NCBI RefSeq assembly: GCF_002865605.1
Contig: NZ_CP025583.1
Span: 1,530,501 to 1,594,500, forward strand
DNA: 64,000 bases
Source of the DNA: Paracoccus jeotgali
GTDB taxonomy: Bacteria > Pseudomonadota > Alphaproteobacteria > Rhodobacterales > Rhodobacteraceae
Reading direction: 5' to 3'
A program made the position numbers and the translations under genes. Shown here piece by piece: positions 53,593 through 62,500 of the stretch. Below the pieces are notes generated by a model. It did not search any database. It had not been told where the DNA came from and saw nothing but the letters and a program-made list of their open reading frames with translations. Positions within the stretch are counted from its first letter, which is position 1. Each line of letters begins with the position of its first letter.

Positions 53593-53659
53593 TCCGGCAA
53601 CTCTCCGACCCTTCTGAAAACCCGTCAGAAGTTTTTCGTGTCGGCCCCCGATTCCGCCC

Positions 53660-53689
53660 TTGTGTCCCTGTCGCGCTTCGCCCTATATG
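53660..53689 (+). promoter_or_regulatory. Probable tRNA-Pro promoter
   Basis: TTGTGT (53660-53665) and TATATG (53684-53689) are 18 bases apart. The -10 ends eight bases before the mature tRNA 5' end, so the primary transcript would have almost no leader. Confidence 0.45.
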
Positions 53690-53697
53690 ACCGGCGT

Positions 53698-53775
53698 CGG
53701 GCCGTGGCGCAGTCTGGTTAGCGCGTCCGTCTGGGGGACGGAAGGCCGCGAGTTCGAATCTCGCCGGCCCGACCA
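53698..53775 (+). tRNA. tRNA-Pro (GGG anticodon), CCA encoded
   Basis: A full cloverleaf can be drawn: acceptor CGGGCCG pairs with CGGCCCG. The D arm is GCGC/GCGC, the anticodon stem TCCGT/ACGGA with loop CTGGGGG (anticodon GGG), and the T arm GCGAG-TTCGAAT-CTCGC. The discriminator A is followed by an encoded CCA. It reads proline CCC codons. Confidence 0.96.
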
Positions 53776-53782
53776 TCACCGA

Positions 53783-53809
53783 AACGCCCACCCCTTTCGG
53801 GTGGGCGTT
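53783..53809 (+). terminator. Hairpin terminator after tRNA-Pro
   Basis: Perfect 11-base arms AACGCCCACCC (53783-53793) and GGGTGGGCGTT (53799-53809) with a five-base loop lie eight bases after the tRNA. The T tract is short, so termination strength is uncertain. Confidence 0.7.
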
Positions 53810-53828
53810 GGCATATGCGGAACCTGAC

Positions 53829-54935
53829 ATGAGCGGCAGCACCTCGTTTTCCGGCATCAGCGGCGTCCTGCCCGACAGCGCGCTGCGGCAGCTGGTCGAG
53901 ACCGGCGCGATCGCCGCCGATGTCCCGATCCTCGACGCCCAGATCCAGCCCGCCAGCCTCGATCTGCGGCTGGGGACGCAGGCCTGGCGGCTGCGGGCCT
54001 CGTTCCTGCCGGGGCGCGGGCGCAGCGTCGAAAGCCGCCTGCCCGATTTCGAGATGCACCGGATGGACCTGACCGATGGCGCGGTGCTGGAACGCGGCTG
54101 CGTCTATCTGGTCCCGCTGATGGAGCGGCTGTCGCTGCCTGCGGGCCTGTCGGCAGTCGCCAACGCCAAATCCTCGACCGGGCGGCTGGACCTGCTGACC
54201 CGGCTCATCACCGATGGCGGGACCGAGTTCGACCGCTTGCCCGACGGCTATGACGGCCCGCTTTACGCCGAGATCTGCCCGCGCAGCTTTTCGGTACTGG
54301 TGCGGCCGGGGATGCGGCTGAACCAGCTTCGGCTGCGGGGCGAGCATGCGGTGCTGGACGATGACAGCCTGCGGGCGCTGCACGACGCCTCGCCCCTGGT
54401 CGAGGGGCCGGCGCTGATCGATCAGGGCCTGGGTTTTTCCGTTGATCTGCGGCCCGAGGGCGGCAGTCTGGTCGGCTTTCGCGCCAGACCGCATAGCGGC
54501 GTGATCGACCTCGACCGGATCGGCGCCTATGACCCGCGCGATTTCTGGGACGCGCTGCATGCCAGCGACGGGCGGCTGATCCTTGACCCCGGCGCCTTCT
54601 ATATCCTCGTCAGCCGCGAGGCGGTGGCGATTCCCGGCGAATATGCGGCGGAAATGGCCCCCTATCTGGCGATGGTGGGCGAGTTCCGGGTGCATTATGC
54701 GGGGTTTTTCGATCCCGGCTTCGGGATCGGCCAACAGGGCAAGGGCGCGCGGGGCGTGCTCGAGGTGCGCTGCCACGAGGCGCCCTTCGCGCTGGAACAC
54801 GGGCAGGTCGTCGGCCGGCTGGTCTATGAACGGATGAGCGCGCGGCCCCGGCGGCTTTACGGCCAGGACATCGCGTCGAATTATCAGGGCCAGCGGTTGA
54901 AGCTGGCCAAGCAGTTCAGCGAATACGCCGGGTGA
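53829..54935 (+). CDS. dcd: dCTP deaminase, long two-domain form
   Basis: Dcd deaminates dCTP to dUTP, the precursor supply for dTTP synthesis. At 368 residues it is about twice the length of E. coli Dcd and corresponds to the duplicated form common in alphaproteobacteria. The first half has the active-site-type ANAKSSTGRLDLLTRL and the beta fold (IQPASLDLRLG). The second half repeats the fold (YILVSREAVAIPGEYAAEM, FDPGFGIGQQGKGARGVLEVR) and ends LKLAKQFSEYAG. ATG at 53829 is chosen; the open frame upstream reads the tRNA terminator. The last 20 bases overlap the converging 77-residue gene. Confidence 0.93.
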   Translation: MSGSTSFSGISGVLPDSALRQLVETGAIAADVPILDAQIQPASLDLRLGTQAWRLRASFLPGRGRSVESRLPDFEMHRMDLTDGAVLERGCVYLVPLMERLSLPAGLSAVANAKSSTGRLDLLTRLITDGGTEFDRLPDGYDGPLYAEICPRSFSVLVRPGMRLNQLRLRGEHAVLDDDSLRALHDASPLVEGPALIDQGLGFSVDLRPEGGSLVGFRARPHSGVIDLDRIGAYDPRDFWDALHASDGRLILDPGAFYILVSREAVAIPGEYAAEMAPYLAMVGEFRVHYAGFFDPGFGIGQQGKGARGVLEVRCHEAPFALEHGQVVGRLVYERMSARPRRLYGQDIASNYQGQRLKLAKQFSEYAG

Positions 54936-55149
54936 TGCGCGCCGCCTGACGGGCCCGCTTGACCATGTCGCGCGAGTTCTTCTGCGTCTTCTTGGCCTGC
55001 GCTCGCTCGGCCGGGGTCATGGAAGCGGGGTCCTTGCCGCGATTGGCGACGGTGTTGATGCCCTTGGCGATGCCGACCGCCATGGCCGCGCGCATCAGGC
55101 TGCGAATGATCCGGCGCCCGAACGGGCCGCCAAGCTGGTTAAGGTTCAA
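54916..55149 (-). CDS. Small basic protein of unknown function after scpB
   Basis: This 77-residue protein is strongly basic. The first half has an amphipathic or weakly hydrophobic stretch (IIRSLMRAAMAVGIAKGINTV) and the second half is Lys/Arg/Gln-rich (AERAQAKKTQKNSRDMVKRA). I do not recognise a family with a known role. The start is taken as TTG at 55149, overlapping the scpB stop as TTGA, since no ATG lies nearby in frame before residue 19. It is probably the last gene of the nagZ-scpA-scpB run, and its end overlaps dcd by 20 bases on the other strand. Confidence 0.65.
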   Translation of the reverse strand: MNLNQLGGPFGRRIIRSLMRAAMAVGIAKGINTVANRGKDPASMTPAERAQAKKTQKNSRDMVKRARQAARITRRIR

Positions 55150-55805
55150 ATCTCGTCCTCCTCTTCACCGAACAGATCGCCCGGACGGGCGCTGTCCCCC
55201 ATATCGTCATCTTCGTCCGTCCGCGCAAGCGGCGCGCCCAGATCGGTTTGCGGGCGGCCGTCCAGCAGCCCTGCGGCGCGCAACTCGGCCAGACCGGGCA
55301 GATCGCGAGCGGTTTCCAGCCCGAAATGGTCCAGAAACGCATCGGTGACGATGAATGTCACCGGCCGCCCCGGCGTCATCCGGCGCCGCCCGATCCGCAC
55401 CCATTCCAGCTCGATCAGCTGATCCAGCGTCCCGCGCGAAGTGCTGACGCCGCGGATCTCTTCGATCTCGGCGCGGGTGACGGGCTGGTGATAGGCGATG
55501 ATCGCCAGCGTCTCGGTCGCCGCCCGCGACAGGCGACGGGTGTCGAGCGTCTCGGTCTGCATCAGAAAGCCCAGATCGGGCGCGGTGCGAAAGGCGAAGC
55601 CGTCGCCGACCCGCGTCAACTCGACCCCGCGCCCGGCATAGCGGCGGCGCAGACGGGCCACGGCCTCGGCCGCGTCGGCGCCATGCGGCAGCCGCTCGGC
55701 CAGATCGGACAGCGCGAGGGGCTGGGCCGAGGCGAACAGCATCGCCTCGACCATGCGTTCCTGCTGGTCGAGCGGCGGCGGGGGGAAGCTCGACGGCTCA
55801 CTCAT
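55146..55805 (-). CDS. scpB: Segregation and condensation protein B
   Basis: ScpB is the winged-helix subunit of the SMC-ScpAB condensin complex. The 219 residues include the typical first winged helix (VEAMLFASAQPLALSDLAERLP) and second (RAATETLAIIAYHQPVTRAEIEEIRGVST split in pieces, LIELEWVRIGRRRMTPGRPVTFIVTDAFLDHFGLE). The C-terminus is acidic (RTDEDDDMGD to EEEDEI). ATG at 55805 overlaps the scpA stop as ATGA. Confidence 0.94.
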   Translation of the reverse strand: MSEPSSFPPPPLDQQERMVEAMLFASAQPLALSDLAERLPHGADAAEAVARLRRRYAGRGVELTRVGDGFAFRTAPDLGFLMQTETLDTRRLSRAATETLAIIAYHQPVTRAEIEEIRGVSTSRGTLDQLIELEWVRIGRRRMTPGRPVTFIVTDAFLDHFGLETARDLPGLAELRAAGLLDGRPQTDLGAPLARTDEDDDMGDSARPGDLFGEEEDEI

Positions 55806-56647
55806 CTCTCGGGTCCGCTGTCGCGGCGGCGCAGGGTGATGGGGGCGAAGCTCTCGCTTTGGCGCAACTCGATCCGGCCCTGCCTTGCCAGTTCCAGCGA
55901 GGCCGCAAAGGTCGCCGCCAGCGCCGAGCGTTGCCGCGCCGGATCGCCCCAGCCTTCGGGCAGAAAGCTGGCCAGCGCGATCCAGTCGCCGGCAAAGCCG
56001 ATCATCCCGCGCAGCTTTTCCAGCGCCTCCTCCATGGTGAAGATATCGCGGCGGTCAAAGGCAAAGGGCCGGAACTCGTCCCGCGTACGCAGCCGGGCAT
56101 AAGCGCGCATCAGGTCGATCAGCCCGACGCGATAGGTCACGTTCCGCCGCCGCGCGATCTGTTCCGGCATCCCGCGCGCAAATCGCGTCAGCCCCAGCCG
56201 ATCCCGCGCCATCAGCCGCGCCGAGGCGCCGCGCATCGCGTCCAGCCGTTCCAACTGGAACGCCAGATGCGCCGCCAGATCCTGCGCCGAGGGGCCGTCC
56301 TCGGCCGGGTCGGGGGGCAGCAGCAGCCGCGATTTCAGAAAGGCGAGCCAGGCGGCCATGACCAGATAATCCGCCGCCAGCTCGATCCGCAGCGCCCGCG
56401 CCTTGTCCACGAATTGCAGATATTGCTCGGCCAGTTGCAGGATGGAGATCTGCATCAGATCGACCTTTTGCACGCGGGCGAGGTTCAGCAGCAGATCGAG
56501 CGGGCCCTCGAACCCGTCCACATCGACGATCAGCGATTCGCCCGCCACACGCTCGGCCACGGCGCGCTGCGCGGCCTCGGGGATGGGGTCCGGAGCCGTC
56601 GCGCGGGTCCGGCGCGGCAGGGTCAGGGGGGTGACGTTGTCGGTCAC
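55802..56647 (-). CDS. scpA: Segregation and condensation protein A
   Basis: ScpA is the kleisin that bridges the SMC heads. The 281 residues show the kleisin N-terminal signature VDGFEGPLDLLLNLARVQKVDLMQISILQLAEQYL in overlapping pieces, the helical ELAADYLVMAAWLAFLKSRLLLP, and a C-terminal winged helix (about 205-270). The start is GTG at 56647, with GGAAAG about nine bases upstream. It lies 57 bases after nagZ, and overlaps scpB by four bases. Confidence 0.93.
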   Translation of the reverse strand: MTDNVTPLTLPRRTRATAPDPIPEAAQRAVAERVAGESLIVDVDGFEGPLDLLLNLARVQKVDLMQISILQLAEQYLQFVDKARALRIELAADYLVMAAWLAFLKSRLLLPPDPAEDGPSAQDLAAHLAFQLERLDAMRGASARLMARDRLGLTRFARGMPEQIARRRNVTYRVGLIDLMRAYARLRTRDEFRPFAFDRRDIFTMEEALEKLRGMIGFAGDWIALASFLPEGWGDPARQRSALAATFAASLELARQGRIELRQSESFAPITLRRRDSGPER

Positions 56648-56704
56648 GATGATCTTTCCGATGGTTTGCCGGGTGAAACAGGGTCGTCAGGCAGGGCGCG
56701 GCTG

Positions 56705-57700
56705 TCAAGCCTGCGGCCATTCCACCTGCCCGCCAAGGGCTCGATATTCGGCCAGCAGTTCCGCTGCGGGCACATCGTCGCCCGGATGCCGCAGCGACAG
56801 CGCCCGCGCGGCGCGAGAGGTGGCCTGAGGCACCAACGCACCGGCATTGGCGGCCACATCCTCCATCTCGGCCCGGTCGCCGTTGCAGTGCAGCACCAGA
56901 TCGCAGCCGGCCGTAATCGCCGCCGTCGCCCGCTGCGCGATGGTCCCGTGCAAACCCTGCATCGACAGATCATCGGTCATCAGCAGCCCGTCAAAGCCGA
57001 TCTCGTCCCGGATCAGCCCGATCACGCGGGGCGAGGCGGTGGCGGGCACATCGTCCAGCGCGGTAAAGCGGATATGCGCCGTCATCGCCAGCGGCAGATC
57101 GGCCAGCGCCCGGAACGGCGCGAAATCGGTGTCGCGCAGATCATCCAGCGTCGCCGTCACCTCGGGCGTCTCCAGATGGCTGTCGGCCTGCGCGCGGCCA
57201 TGGCCTGGCATGTGCTTCATCACCGGCAGGACGCCCGCCGCCAGCATCCCGTCCGCCGCCGCGCGGCCATGGGCGATAACGCTGTCCGCGTCGCGGCCAA
57301 GGCAGCGGTTCTGCAGGAAAGGGTGGGTCATATCGCCGGCGATATCCAGCGTCGGCGCGCAATTGCTGTCGATGCCGAGGCCCCGCAGCTCGTGCCCGAT
57401 CAGGCGATAACGCAGCAGCGTCGCGCGGGGGCCGTGGCCGGCATCGTCCAGCGGCGGTGCCCATTCGGCCCAGAATGGCGCGCGCAGTCGCTGCACCCGC
57501 CCGCCTTCCTGATCGACGGTGATCAGCGCCTCGCGCCCGACCGCCATGCGCAGCTCCTCGGTCAGCCGGCGAAGCTGGTCGGGGTCGGCGACATTGCGGG
57601 CGAAGAGGATAAAGCCCCAGGGGTCGGCCTCGCGGAAGAAATCCCGCTCGGCCGGGGTCAGCGCGGGCCCGGCCAGCCCGAAAATCGCCGCAAGCGTCAT
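56705..57700 (-). CDS. nagZ: Beta-N-acetylhexosaminidase (GH3)
   Basis: NagZ removes GlcNAc from muropeptides in cytosolic cell-wall recycling. The 331-residue GH3 enzyme has VDQEGGRVQRLRAPFW, the family signature KHMPGHGRAQADSHLETP with the catalytic His on its mobile loop, and the nucleophile Asp in LLMTDDLSMQGL. Its ATG at 57700 overlaps the stop of the SPOR gene (57697-57700), and upstream in-frame sequence belongs to that gene on another frame. Confidence 0.95.
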   Translation of the reverse strand: MTLAAIFGLAGPALTPAERDFFREADPWGFILFARNVADPDQLRRLTEELRMAVGREALITVDQEGGRVQRLRAPFWAEWAPPLDDAGHGPRATLLRYRLIGHELRGLGIDSNCAPTLDIAGDMTHPFLQNRCLGRDADSVIAHGRAAADGMLAAGVLPVMKHMPGHGRAQADSHLETPEVTATLDDLRDTDFAPFRALADLPLAMTAHIRFTALDDVPATASPRVIGLIRDEIGFDGLLMTDDLSMQGLHGTIAQRATAAITAGCDLVLHCNGDRAEMEDVAANAGALVPQATSRAARALSLRHPGDDVPAAELLAEYRALGGQVEWPQA

Positions 57701-58815
57701 TGCTGGGTGGCGATGCAGTCCGCGCCTTCGGCCAGCAGCGCCGCACAGAAGCGCCGCGCATCGTCGCGCGATTCGAAGCCCGCGACGCGCAGGCGATAGA
57801 AGGTGCGGCCGTTCTTGACCGTGGTCTGGACCACCTGCGACTTGCCCGCGAACATCGACGAGAAGCGGTTCGAGATCCGGCCCCATTCGCTGTCCGCGAT
57901 GCTGCCCGAATCGAAAGCGCCCAGTTGCACCACCGGCGCACCGGCGGGGACGCTGGCCCGCTGCGGCTCGGGTTCGGGTTCGGCCTCGGGTTCGGCGACG
58001 GCTTCGGCCACGGCGGCCTCGATCGCCGGGCGCTGCTCGGCCGCGGCAGGTGCCGCCGCAGGTGCGGCGGCGGCGCGGGCGGCGATGCTGGCCGGGCGCG
58101 GGGCCGGGCGCGGGCCGGTGGCGGCAGGGACCGGGGTCAGCGCGATCTCGGCATCGCTCAGCGTCGCCTCCATCGGGTTTTCACCGGCGGCGGCGGCCAG
58201 GTCCTCGGCGGTGACGATGCCAAGCGCGGCAAGGTCGGTGGGCTGCCCGTCCGGGCTGGCGGCGGTTTCGGCGTCGGTCATGGCGACGACCGGGGCCGCG
58301 GCCAGCGGCGGCGCAGGTTCGGCCGCAGGCGCGGCAAGCCCCGCCACATCGGCCAGCTCGCCCATTGCGATGTCATCCTCGGTCAGCGCGGTGGGCGCGG
58401 GGGCAATGGCGATTTCGGCATTGGGGGGCATGGCGACACCGGCGGCGACCTCGTTCACGGTCAGCCCGCCATTGCGCGCCAGCTCGCCGCCCGGCTCCTC
58501 GGGCGTGGTGCGCGATTCGCCCTCGACCGCGCGGATCACCGGCACGCCCGAGACGTCGCGCGCCACCAGCTTGTAGCCCCAGACCACCAGCCCGATCATC
58601 AGACCGACCGAGACGATGGCGCCCAGATATTTGGTGACCCGGCCCATGCGCGCGCCCAGGGTTTCGGGCTGCATGGGATCGGTCAGCCCGTCCTCGTCAT
58701 ACCAGCCGTAATCGTCGTCATAATCGTCCTGCGCACGGTGCTGATACGCATAGGCGCGGCCCTGCCGTGCCTCGGAATCGACGATACGGCCCGCGCCGAA
58801 ATCGGTAACTGCCAT
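57697..58815 (-). CDS. SPOR-domain cell-envelope protein
   Basis: This 372-residue bitopic protein has an N-terminal cytoplasmic segment rich in Asp/Tyr, one membrane helix at about 64-86 (YLGAIVSVGLMIGLVVWGYK), a long Ala/Pro-rich periplasmic linker and a C-terminal SPOR domain (about 295-372: VVQLGAFDSGSIADSEW, FYRLRVAGFESRDDARRFCAALLAEGADC). SPOR domains bind denuded peptidoglycan strands at the division septum. The order argS-SPOR-nagZ-scpA-scpB is a conserved cluster in this group, and the SPOR gene overlaps nagZ by four bases. Confidence 0.92.
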   Translation of the reverse strand: MAVTDFGAGRIVDSEARQGRAYAYQHRAQDDYDDDYGWYDEDGLTDPMQPETLGARMGRVTKYLGAIVSVGLMIGLVVWGYKLVARDVSGVPVIRAVEGESRTTPEEPGGELARNGGLTVNEVAAGVAMPPNAEIAIAPAPTALTEDDIAMGELADVAGLAAPAAEPAPPLAAAPVVAMTDAETAASPDGQPTDLAALGIVTAEDLAAAAGENPMEATLSDAEIALTPVPAATGPRPAPRPASIAARAAAAPAAAPAAAEQRPAIEAAVAEAVAEPEAEPEPEPQRASVPAGAPVVQLGAFDSGSIADSEWGRISNRFSSMFAGKSQVVQTTVKNGRTFYRLRVAGFESRDDARRFCAALLAEGADCIATQQ

Positions 58816-58880
58816 AAGGTGCCTGCCTGCCGGTGTACCGGCTGTTGATTACTGCCCGAGACCGGCCAGAGCACTTTATG

Positions 58881-60626
58881 TCAGCGCATTTCCTTGGCCG
58901 GAGTCACGCCAAGAATAGCAAGCCCGGACGAAATGACAACGCCAACCGCACGAACCAGCGCGATTTTCGCCGCCGTGGCCGCAAGGTCGCCATCCTGCAG
59001 GAAGCGCAGCGACTGGTCGTCATTGCCGCGATTCCACAGCGCGTGCAGGCTGCCGGCCAGGTCATACAGGTAGAAGGCGACCCGGTGCGGCTCGTGCGCG
59101 GCGGCGGCGGCCTCGATCAGGCGCGGATATTCGGCCAGCTTTCCGGCCAAAGCGAGTTCGGCCGGGTGATCCAGCCGGTCCAGATCGGCCTGCGCCAGCG
59201 CCTGTTCCGAAAGGTCGATCCCCATCTCGGCCGCGCGGGCCATGACCGAATGGACGCGGGCGCTGGCATATTGGACATACCAGACGGGGTTGTCCTTTGA
59301 CTGTTCCAGAACGCGGGCGAAATCGAAATCGAGCGCGGCGTCGTTCTTGCGGGTCAGCATGTGGAACCGCGTCACGTCGCGCCCGGCCTGTTCGACCACG
59401 TCGCGCAGCGTGACGAAGGTGCCGGCGCGCTTGGACATCTTGAACGGCTCGCCGTTCTTGAACAGCCGCACCAGCTGGATCAGCTTGACGTCCAGCGGCA
59501 CTCGCCCGTTGGACAGCGCGCTGACGGCGGCCTGCATCCGCTTGACATAGCCGCCATGATCGGCGCCGAACACGTCGATCAGCTGGTCGAAGCCGCGGTC
59601 GATCTTGTCCCAGTGATAGGCGATGTCGGGCGCGAAATAGGTCCAGGCGCCGTCGGATTTCCGCACCGCCCGGTCCTGATCGTCGCCATGCGCGGTCGAG
59701 CGGAACAGCGTCTGTTCGCGCGCCTCCCAATCGTCGGGCAGCTTGCCCTTGGGCGGCTCCAGCACGCCTTCGTAAATCAGCCCGGCGCTGCGCAGCCGCT
59801 CGATCGCGGCCTCGATCCGGCCCGAGCCATACAGCGCCTTTTCGGACGAATAGACGTCCATCTGCACGTTCAGCAGCGCCAGATCGTCGCGGATCATGTC
59901 CATCATCGCGGCGGTGGCAAACTCGCGGACCTGCGGCAGCCAGTCCTCTTCCGGCTTGTCCAGCAGCGAATCGCCGTGGATCTCGCGCAGGGCCTGCCCG
60001 ACCGGGATCAGGTAGTCGCCGGGATACAGCCCCTCGCGGATCTGGGCGGGCTGGCCATTGGCCTCGCGGTAACGCTCATAGGCCGAGCGGGCCAGCACAT
60101 CGACCTGCGCGCCACCGTCGTTGATGTAGTATTCCCGCGTCACGTCGAAGCCCGCGAAATCCAGCAGGCTGGCCAGCGCATCGCCGAACACCGCGCCGCG
60201 GGTATGGCCGACATGCATCGGGCCGGTCGGGTTGGCGCTGACGAACTCGACATTGACGCGCACCCCCTGCCCCTGCGTCGAGCGGCCAAAGCCAGATGGG
60301 TCGCGCAGCGCCGCGCGCACCACCTCGTGCCAGGCCGAGGGCGCCAGCCGCAGATTGATAAAGCCCGGCCCCGCCACCTCGGCCGAGGTGATGCGCGCAT
60401 CCTGCGCCAGCCGGTCGGCCAGCAGGGTCGCGATGTCGCGCGGCTTCATCGCGGCGGGACGCGCCAGCACCATCGCGGCATTGGTGGCCATGTCGCCATG
60501 GGCGGGGTCGCGCGGCGGCTCGACCGTGACGGCGCCAAGCTCCAACCCCCGGGGCAGCGCCCCTTCGGCAGCAAGAGCGTTCAGCGCATCCAGCACGACG
60601 CCGCGAATATCGGCAAAAAGGTTCAT
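58881..60626 (-). CDS. argS: Arginyl-tRNA synthetase
   Basis: ArgRS charges tRNA-Arg. The 581-residue class I enzyme has the Arg-tRNA-synthetase N-terminal additional domain (1-100) and the HIGH-type signature [19 protein letters not shown]. It also carries [18 protein letters not shown], the KMSK-like [15 protein letters not shown], and a DALR anticodon-binding domain at the C-terminus ([15 protein letters not shown] onward). Two adjacent ATG codons start the gene; the second (60626) is chosen because it has better spacing from GGAAG. The SPOR gene follows after 65 bases. Confidence 0.96.
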   Translation of the reverse strand: MNLFADIRGVVLDALNALAAEGALPRGLELGAVTVEPPRDPAHGDMATNAAMVLARPAAMKPRDIATLLADRLAQDARITSAEVAGPGFINLRLAPSAWHEVVRAALRDPSGFGRSTQGQGVRVNVEFVSANPTGPMHVGHTRGAVFGDALASLLDFAGFDVTREYYINDGGAQVDVLARSAYERYREANGQPAQIREGLYPGDYLIPVGQALREIHGDSLLDKPEEDWLPQVREFATAAMMDMIRDDLALLNVQMDVYSSEKALYGSGRIEAAIERLRSAGLIYEGVLEPPKGKLPDDWEAREQTLFRSTAHGDDQDRAVRKSDGAWTYFAPDIAYHWDKIDRGFDQLIDVFGADHGGYVKRMQAAVSALSNGRVPLDVKLIQLVRLFKNGEPFKMSKRAGTFVTLRDVVEQAGRDVTRFHMLTRKNDAALDFDFARVLEQSKDNPVWYVQYASARVHSVMARAAEMGIDLSEQALAQADLDRLDHPAELALAGKLAEYPRLIEAAAAAHEPHRVAFYLYDLAGSLHALWNRGNDDQSLRFLQDGDLAATAAKIALVRAVGVVISSGLAILGVTPAKEMR

Positions 60627-60690
60627 CATCGTCTTCCGCTTGTTCCTGCCTGCGATAGCCTCGGCAGGGTCCAAAGGTCAACGGCCCGCC

Positions 60691-61347
60691 TCAGCGCGAG
60701 GGCGCCTCGGCCGTCAGGTGGCGCAGCCCGTGGGTGACATCGGCGCGGATCGCCAGCCGCAGCCCCGGCTCGTCCCCCGCCTTCAGCGCGGCAAGGATCA
60801 GCCGGTGGTGACGCGGCGGCTCGTTGCGCTGCACCCGCCCATACAGCGCGCGCATCGTCGGCCCAAGCTGCAGCCAGACGGTTTCCAGGATCGCCAGCAT
60901 CGCCGGGGCCTGCGCGCGCAGATACAGCGTGCGGTGAAACTCCAGATTGGTGCGGATATAGGCGGTCGCGTCGTGGCGCATCACCGCGTCGGCGATGTTG
61001 GCGTTGATCGCGCCCAGCCGGTCGATCAGCGCGAAATGGGCGCGCGGCAGGGCGCGGCTGGCCAGCTCTGGCTCGATCAGCGCGCGCAGGGCGGCCAGTT
61101 CCTCGATCCGCTCGACCGACAGCTCCGGCGTCGTGACCCGGCCCGAGGCAGACAGCGTCAGCGCCCCTTCCGCCGCCAGCCGGCGCACCGCCTCGCGCGC
61201 GGGGGTCATCGAGACGCCATATTCCGCCGCCAGCCCGCGCAGCGTCAGCGGCAGGCCGGGCGGCATCTCGCCCACCAGAATCCGCCCACGCAGATTGCGG
61301 TATAGCCGTTCATGTGCGGCAGGATCGGTTGAGCGCGTCGGGGTCAT
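60691..61347 (-). CDS. GntR family regulator with FCD domain
   Basis: This 218-residue regulator has an N-terminal winged helix (about 12-75: LYRNLRGRILVGEMPPG, LRGLAAEYGVSMTPAREAVRRLAAEGALTL in part) and a C-terminal all-helical FCD effector domain (about 85-205) with the metal-binding histidine pattern ending in NEPPRHHRLILAAL. Effector and targets are not evident; no catabolic genes adjoin it. It lies upstream of argS in the same direction with 64 bases between them. Confidence 0.93.
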   Translation of the reverse strand: MTPTRSTDPAAHERLYRNLRGRILVGEMPPGLPLTLRGLAAEYGVSMTPAREAVRRLAAEGALTLSASGRVTTPELSVERIEELAALRALIEPELASRALPRAHFALIDRLGAINANIADAVMRHDATAYIRTNLEFHRTLYLRAQAPAMLAILETVWLQLGPTMRALYGRVQRNEPPRHHRLILAALKAGDEPGLRLAIRADVTHGLRHLTAEAPSR

Positions 61348-61378
61348 CGTCGCGATGTGCGGCCAATATCGGGCAGCG

Positions 61379-62080
61379 TCAAGGCTGCGCGTCGGGCGCG
61401 TCGCGAAAGCGCCATGCCATCAGCTCGGCCCCGTGTCGGCGCAGCCAGGCGCGGTGCGGGGCGTGGCCGGGCATCAACGCCTCGACCTGCGCCCAGAAGC
61501 GCGGCGAGTGGTCCATATGCGCCAGATGCGCGACCTCATGCGCGGCGACGTAATCCAGCACCGGCGGCGGCGCCATCGCCAGCCGCCACGAAAACATCAG
61601 CCGCCCCTCCGCCGTGCAGCTTCCCCAGCGAGAGCGGGTGTCGCGCAGCGCCAGCGCCGTGGGGCTGCGGCCCAGAACGGCGGCGTGGCGGTCGACCGAG
61701 ACCCGCAGCGCCAGATGCGCCCGATGCCGCAGCCAGGCCTGAACCGTGGGCCCGGCGGGGCGGTTCTGCGGCACCGCCAGTATGTCGCCCTGCAGCGTCA
61801 CCGCCTTGACCGGCAGCAGCCGCAGCGTGACCTCGACCCCCGCCACCGGCAGGCGCGCGCCCTCGGCCACGACCGAGGGCTGCGGCATCTGTGCGACGGT
61901 TCGCCGCAACCACCCTGCCTTCGAGGCCGCGAATTGCTGCCCCGCCCGCAGGCTGGCGCGCAGGGGCAGCGTCAGCAGCACCCGCCCGTCCGCACGCGAG
62001 ACCCGCAGCGTCATCCGCCGCGCCCGCGCATGGCGCCGGACCAGCACGACAAATTCCTCGACCGCGATCTGTTCGTCCAT
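61379..62080 (-). CDS. YgjP-like zinc metallopeptidase (M48/DUF45 type)
   Basis: The 233-residue protein shows the DUF45 signature: SRWGSCTAEGRLMFSWRLAMAPP in pieces, followed by the zinc motif VAAHEVAHLAHMDHSPRFWAQVE (HExxH with the third His four residues on). Substrates of this family are not well known. ATG at 62080 is used; a GTG two codons upstream (62086) has slightly better spacing from a GGA and is an alternative start. The last residues (RDAPDAQP) end 31 bases before the GntR gene. Confidence 0.88.
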   Translation of the reverse strand: MDEQIAVEEFVVLVRRHARARRMTLRVSRADGRVLLTLPLRASLRAGQQFAASKAGWLRRTVAQMPQPSVVAEGARLPVAGVEVTLRLLPVKAVTLQGDILAVPQNRPAGPTVQAWLRHRAHLALRVSVDRHAAVLGRSPTALALRDTRSRWGSCTAEGRLMFSWRLAMAPPPVLDYVAAHEVAHLAHMDHSPRFWAQVEALMPGHAPHRAWLRRHGAELMAWRFRDAPDAQP

Positions 62081-62179
62081 CGTCACATTCGGTCCATGCG
62101 GGCGGAAAGTTCTTTACAGCCTGAAAGGCGTGTGGCAGGGCGTCCGCGATTCACCTAACCGCCGCGCAAGGAGATTACC

Positions 62180-62500
62180 ATGCCCAAGGAAGAATGGGGC
62201 ACGAAGCGCCTCTGCCCGCATTGCGGGACGCGTTTCTATGACCTTCAGAACGACCCGATGACCTGCCCGGCCTGCGAGGCCCAGTTCACGCTGGACAGCC
62301 TGACCAGCGGCCGCGGCCGCACCATCGCCGCCGAAAAGACCTCGAGCAAGGTGGTCGAGCCGAGCGACGATCTGGTCGATGACGAGTTGGAAGAAGACGA
62401 CAGCGCCGAGCTGGACGACGACCTGCTGGACGATGACGACGACGACGCCGACGTCTCGCTGGACGAGATCGCCGACCGCACGACCGAAGACGAAGACTGA
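62180..62500 (+). CDS. FYDLN acid-domain protein (TIGR02300 type)
   Basis: This 106-residue protein has an N-terminal zinc-ribbon-like part with Cys12, Cys15, Cys29 and Cys32 around the eponymous RFYDLQ motif, and a C-terminal half of almost pure Asp/Glu stretches (DELEEDDSAELDDDLLDD). The family is restricted to alphaproteobacteria and its function is unknown; a nucleic-acid- or protein-binding role is possible. AAGGAGA precedes the ATG. The gene stands alone before the tRNA-Ala region. Confidence 0.92.
   Translation: MPKEEWGTKRLCPHCGTRFYDLQNDPMTCPACEAQFTLDSLTSGRGRTIAAEKTSSKVVEPSDDLVDDELEEDDSAELDDDLLDDDDDDADVSLDEIADRTTEDED

Noticed and set aside
52451..53857. A 468-codon minus-strand frame covering ihfA, merR and tRNA-Pro
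   Set aside because: It crosses a well-formed tRNA gene and two recognisable plus-strand genes, and its translation is low-complexity.
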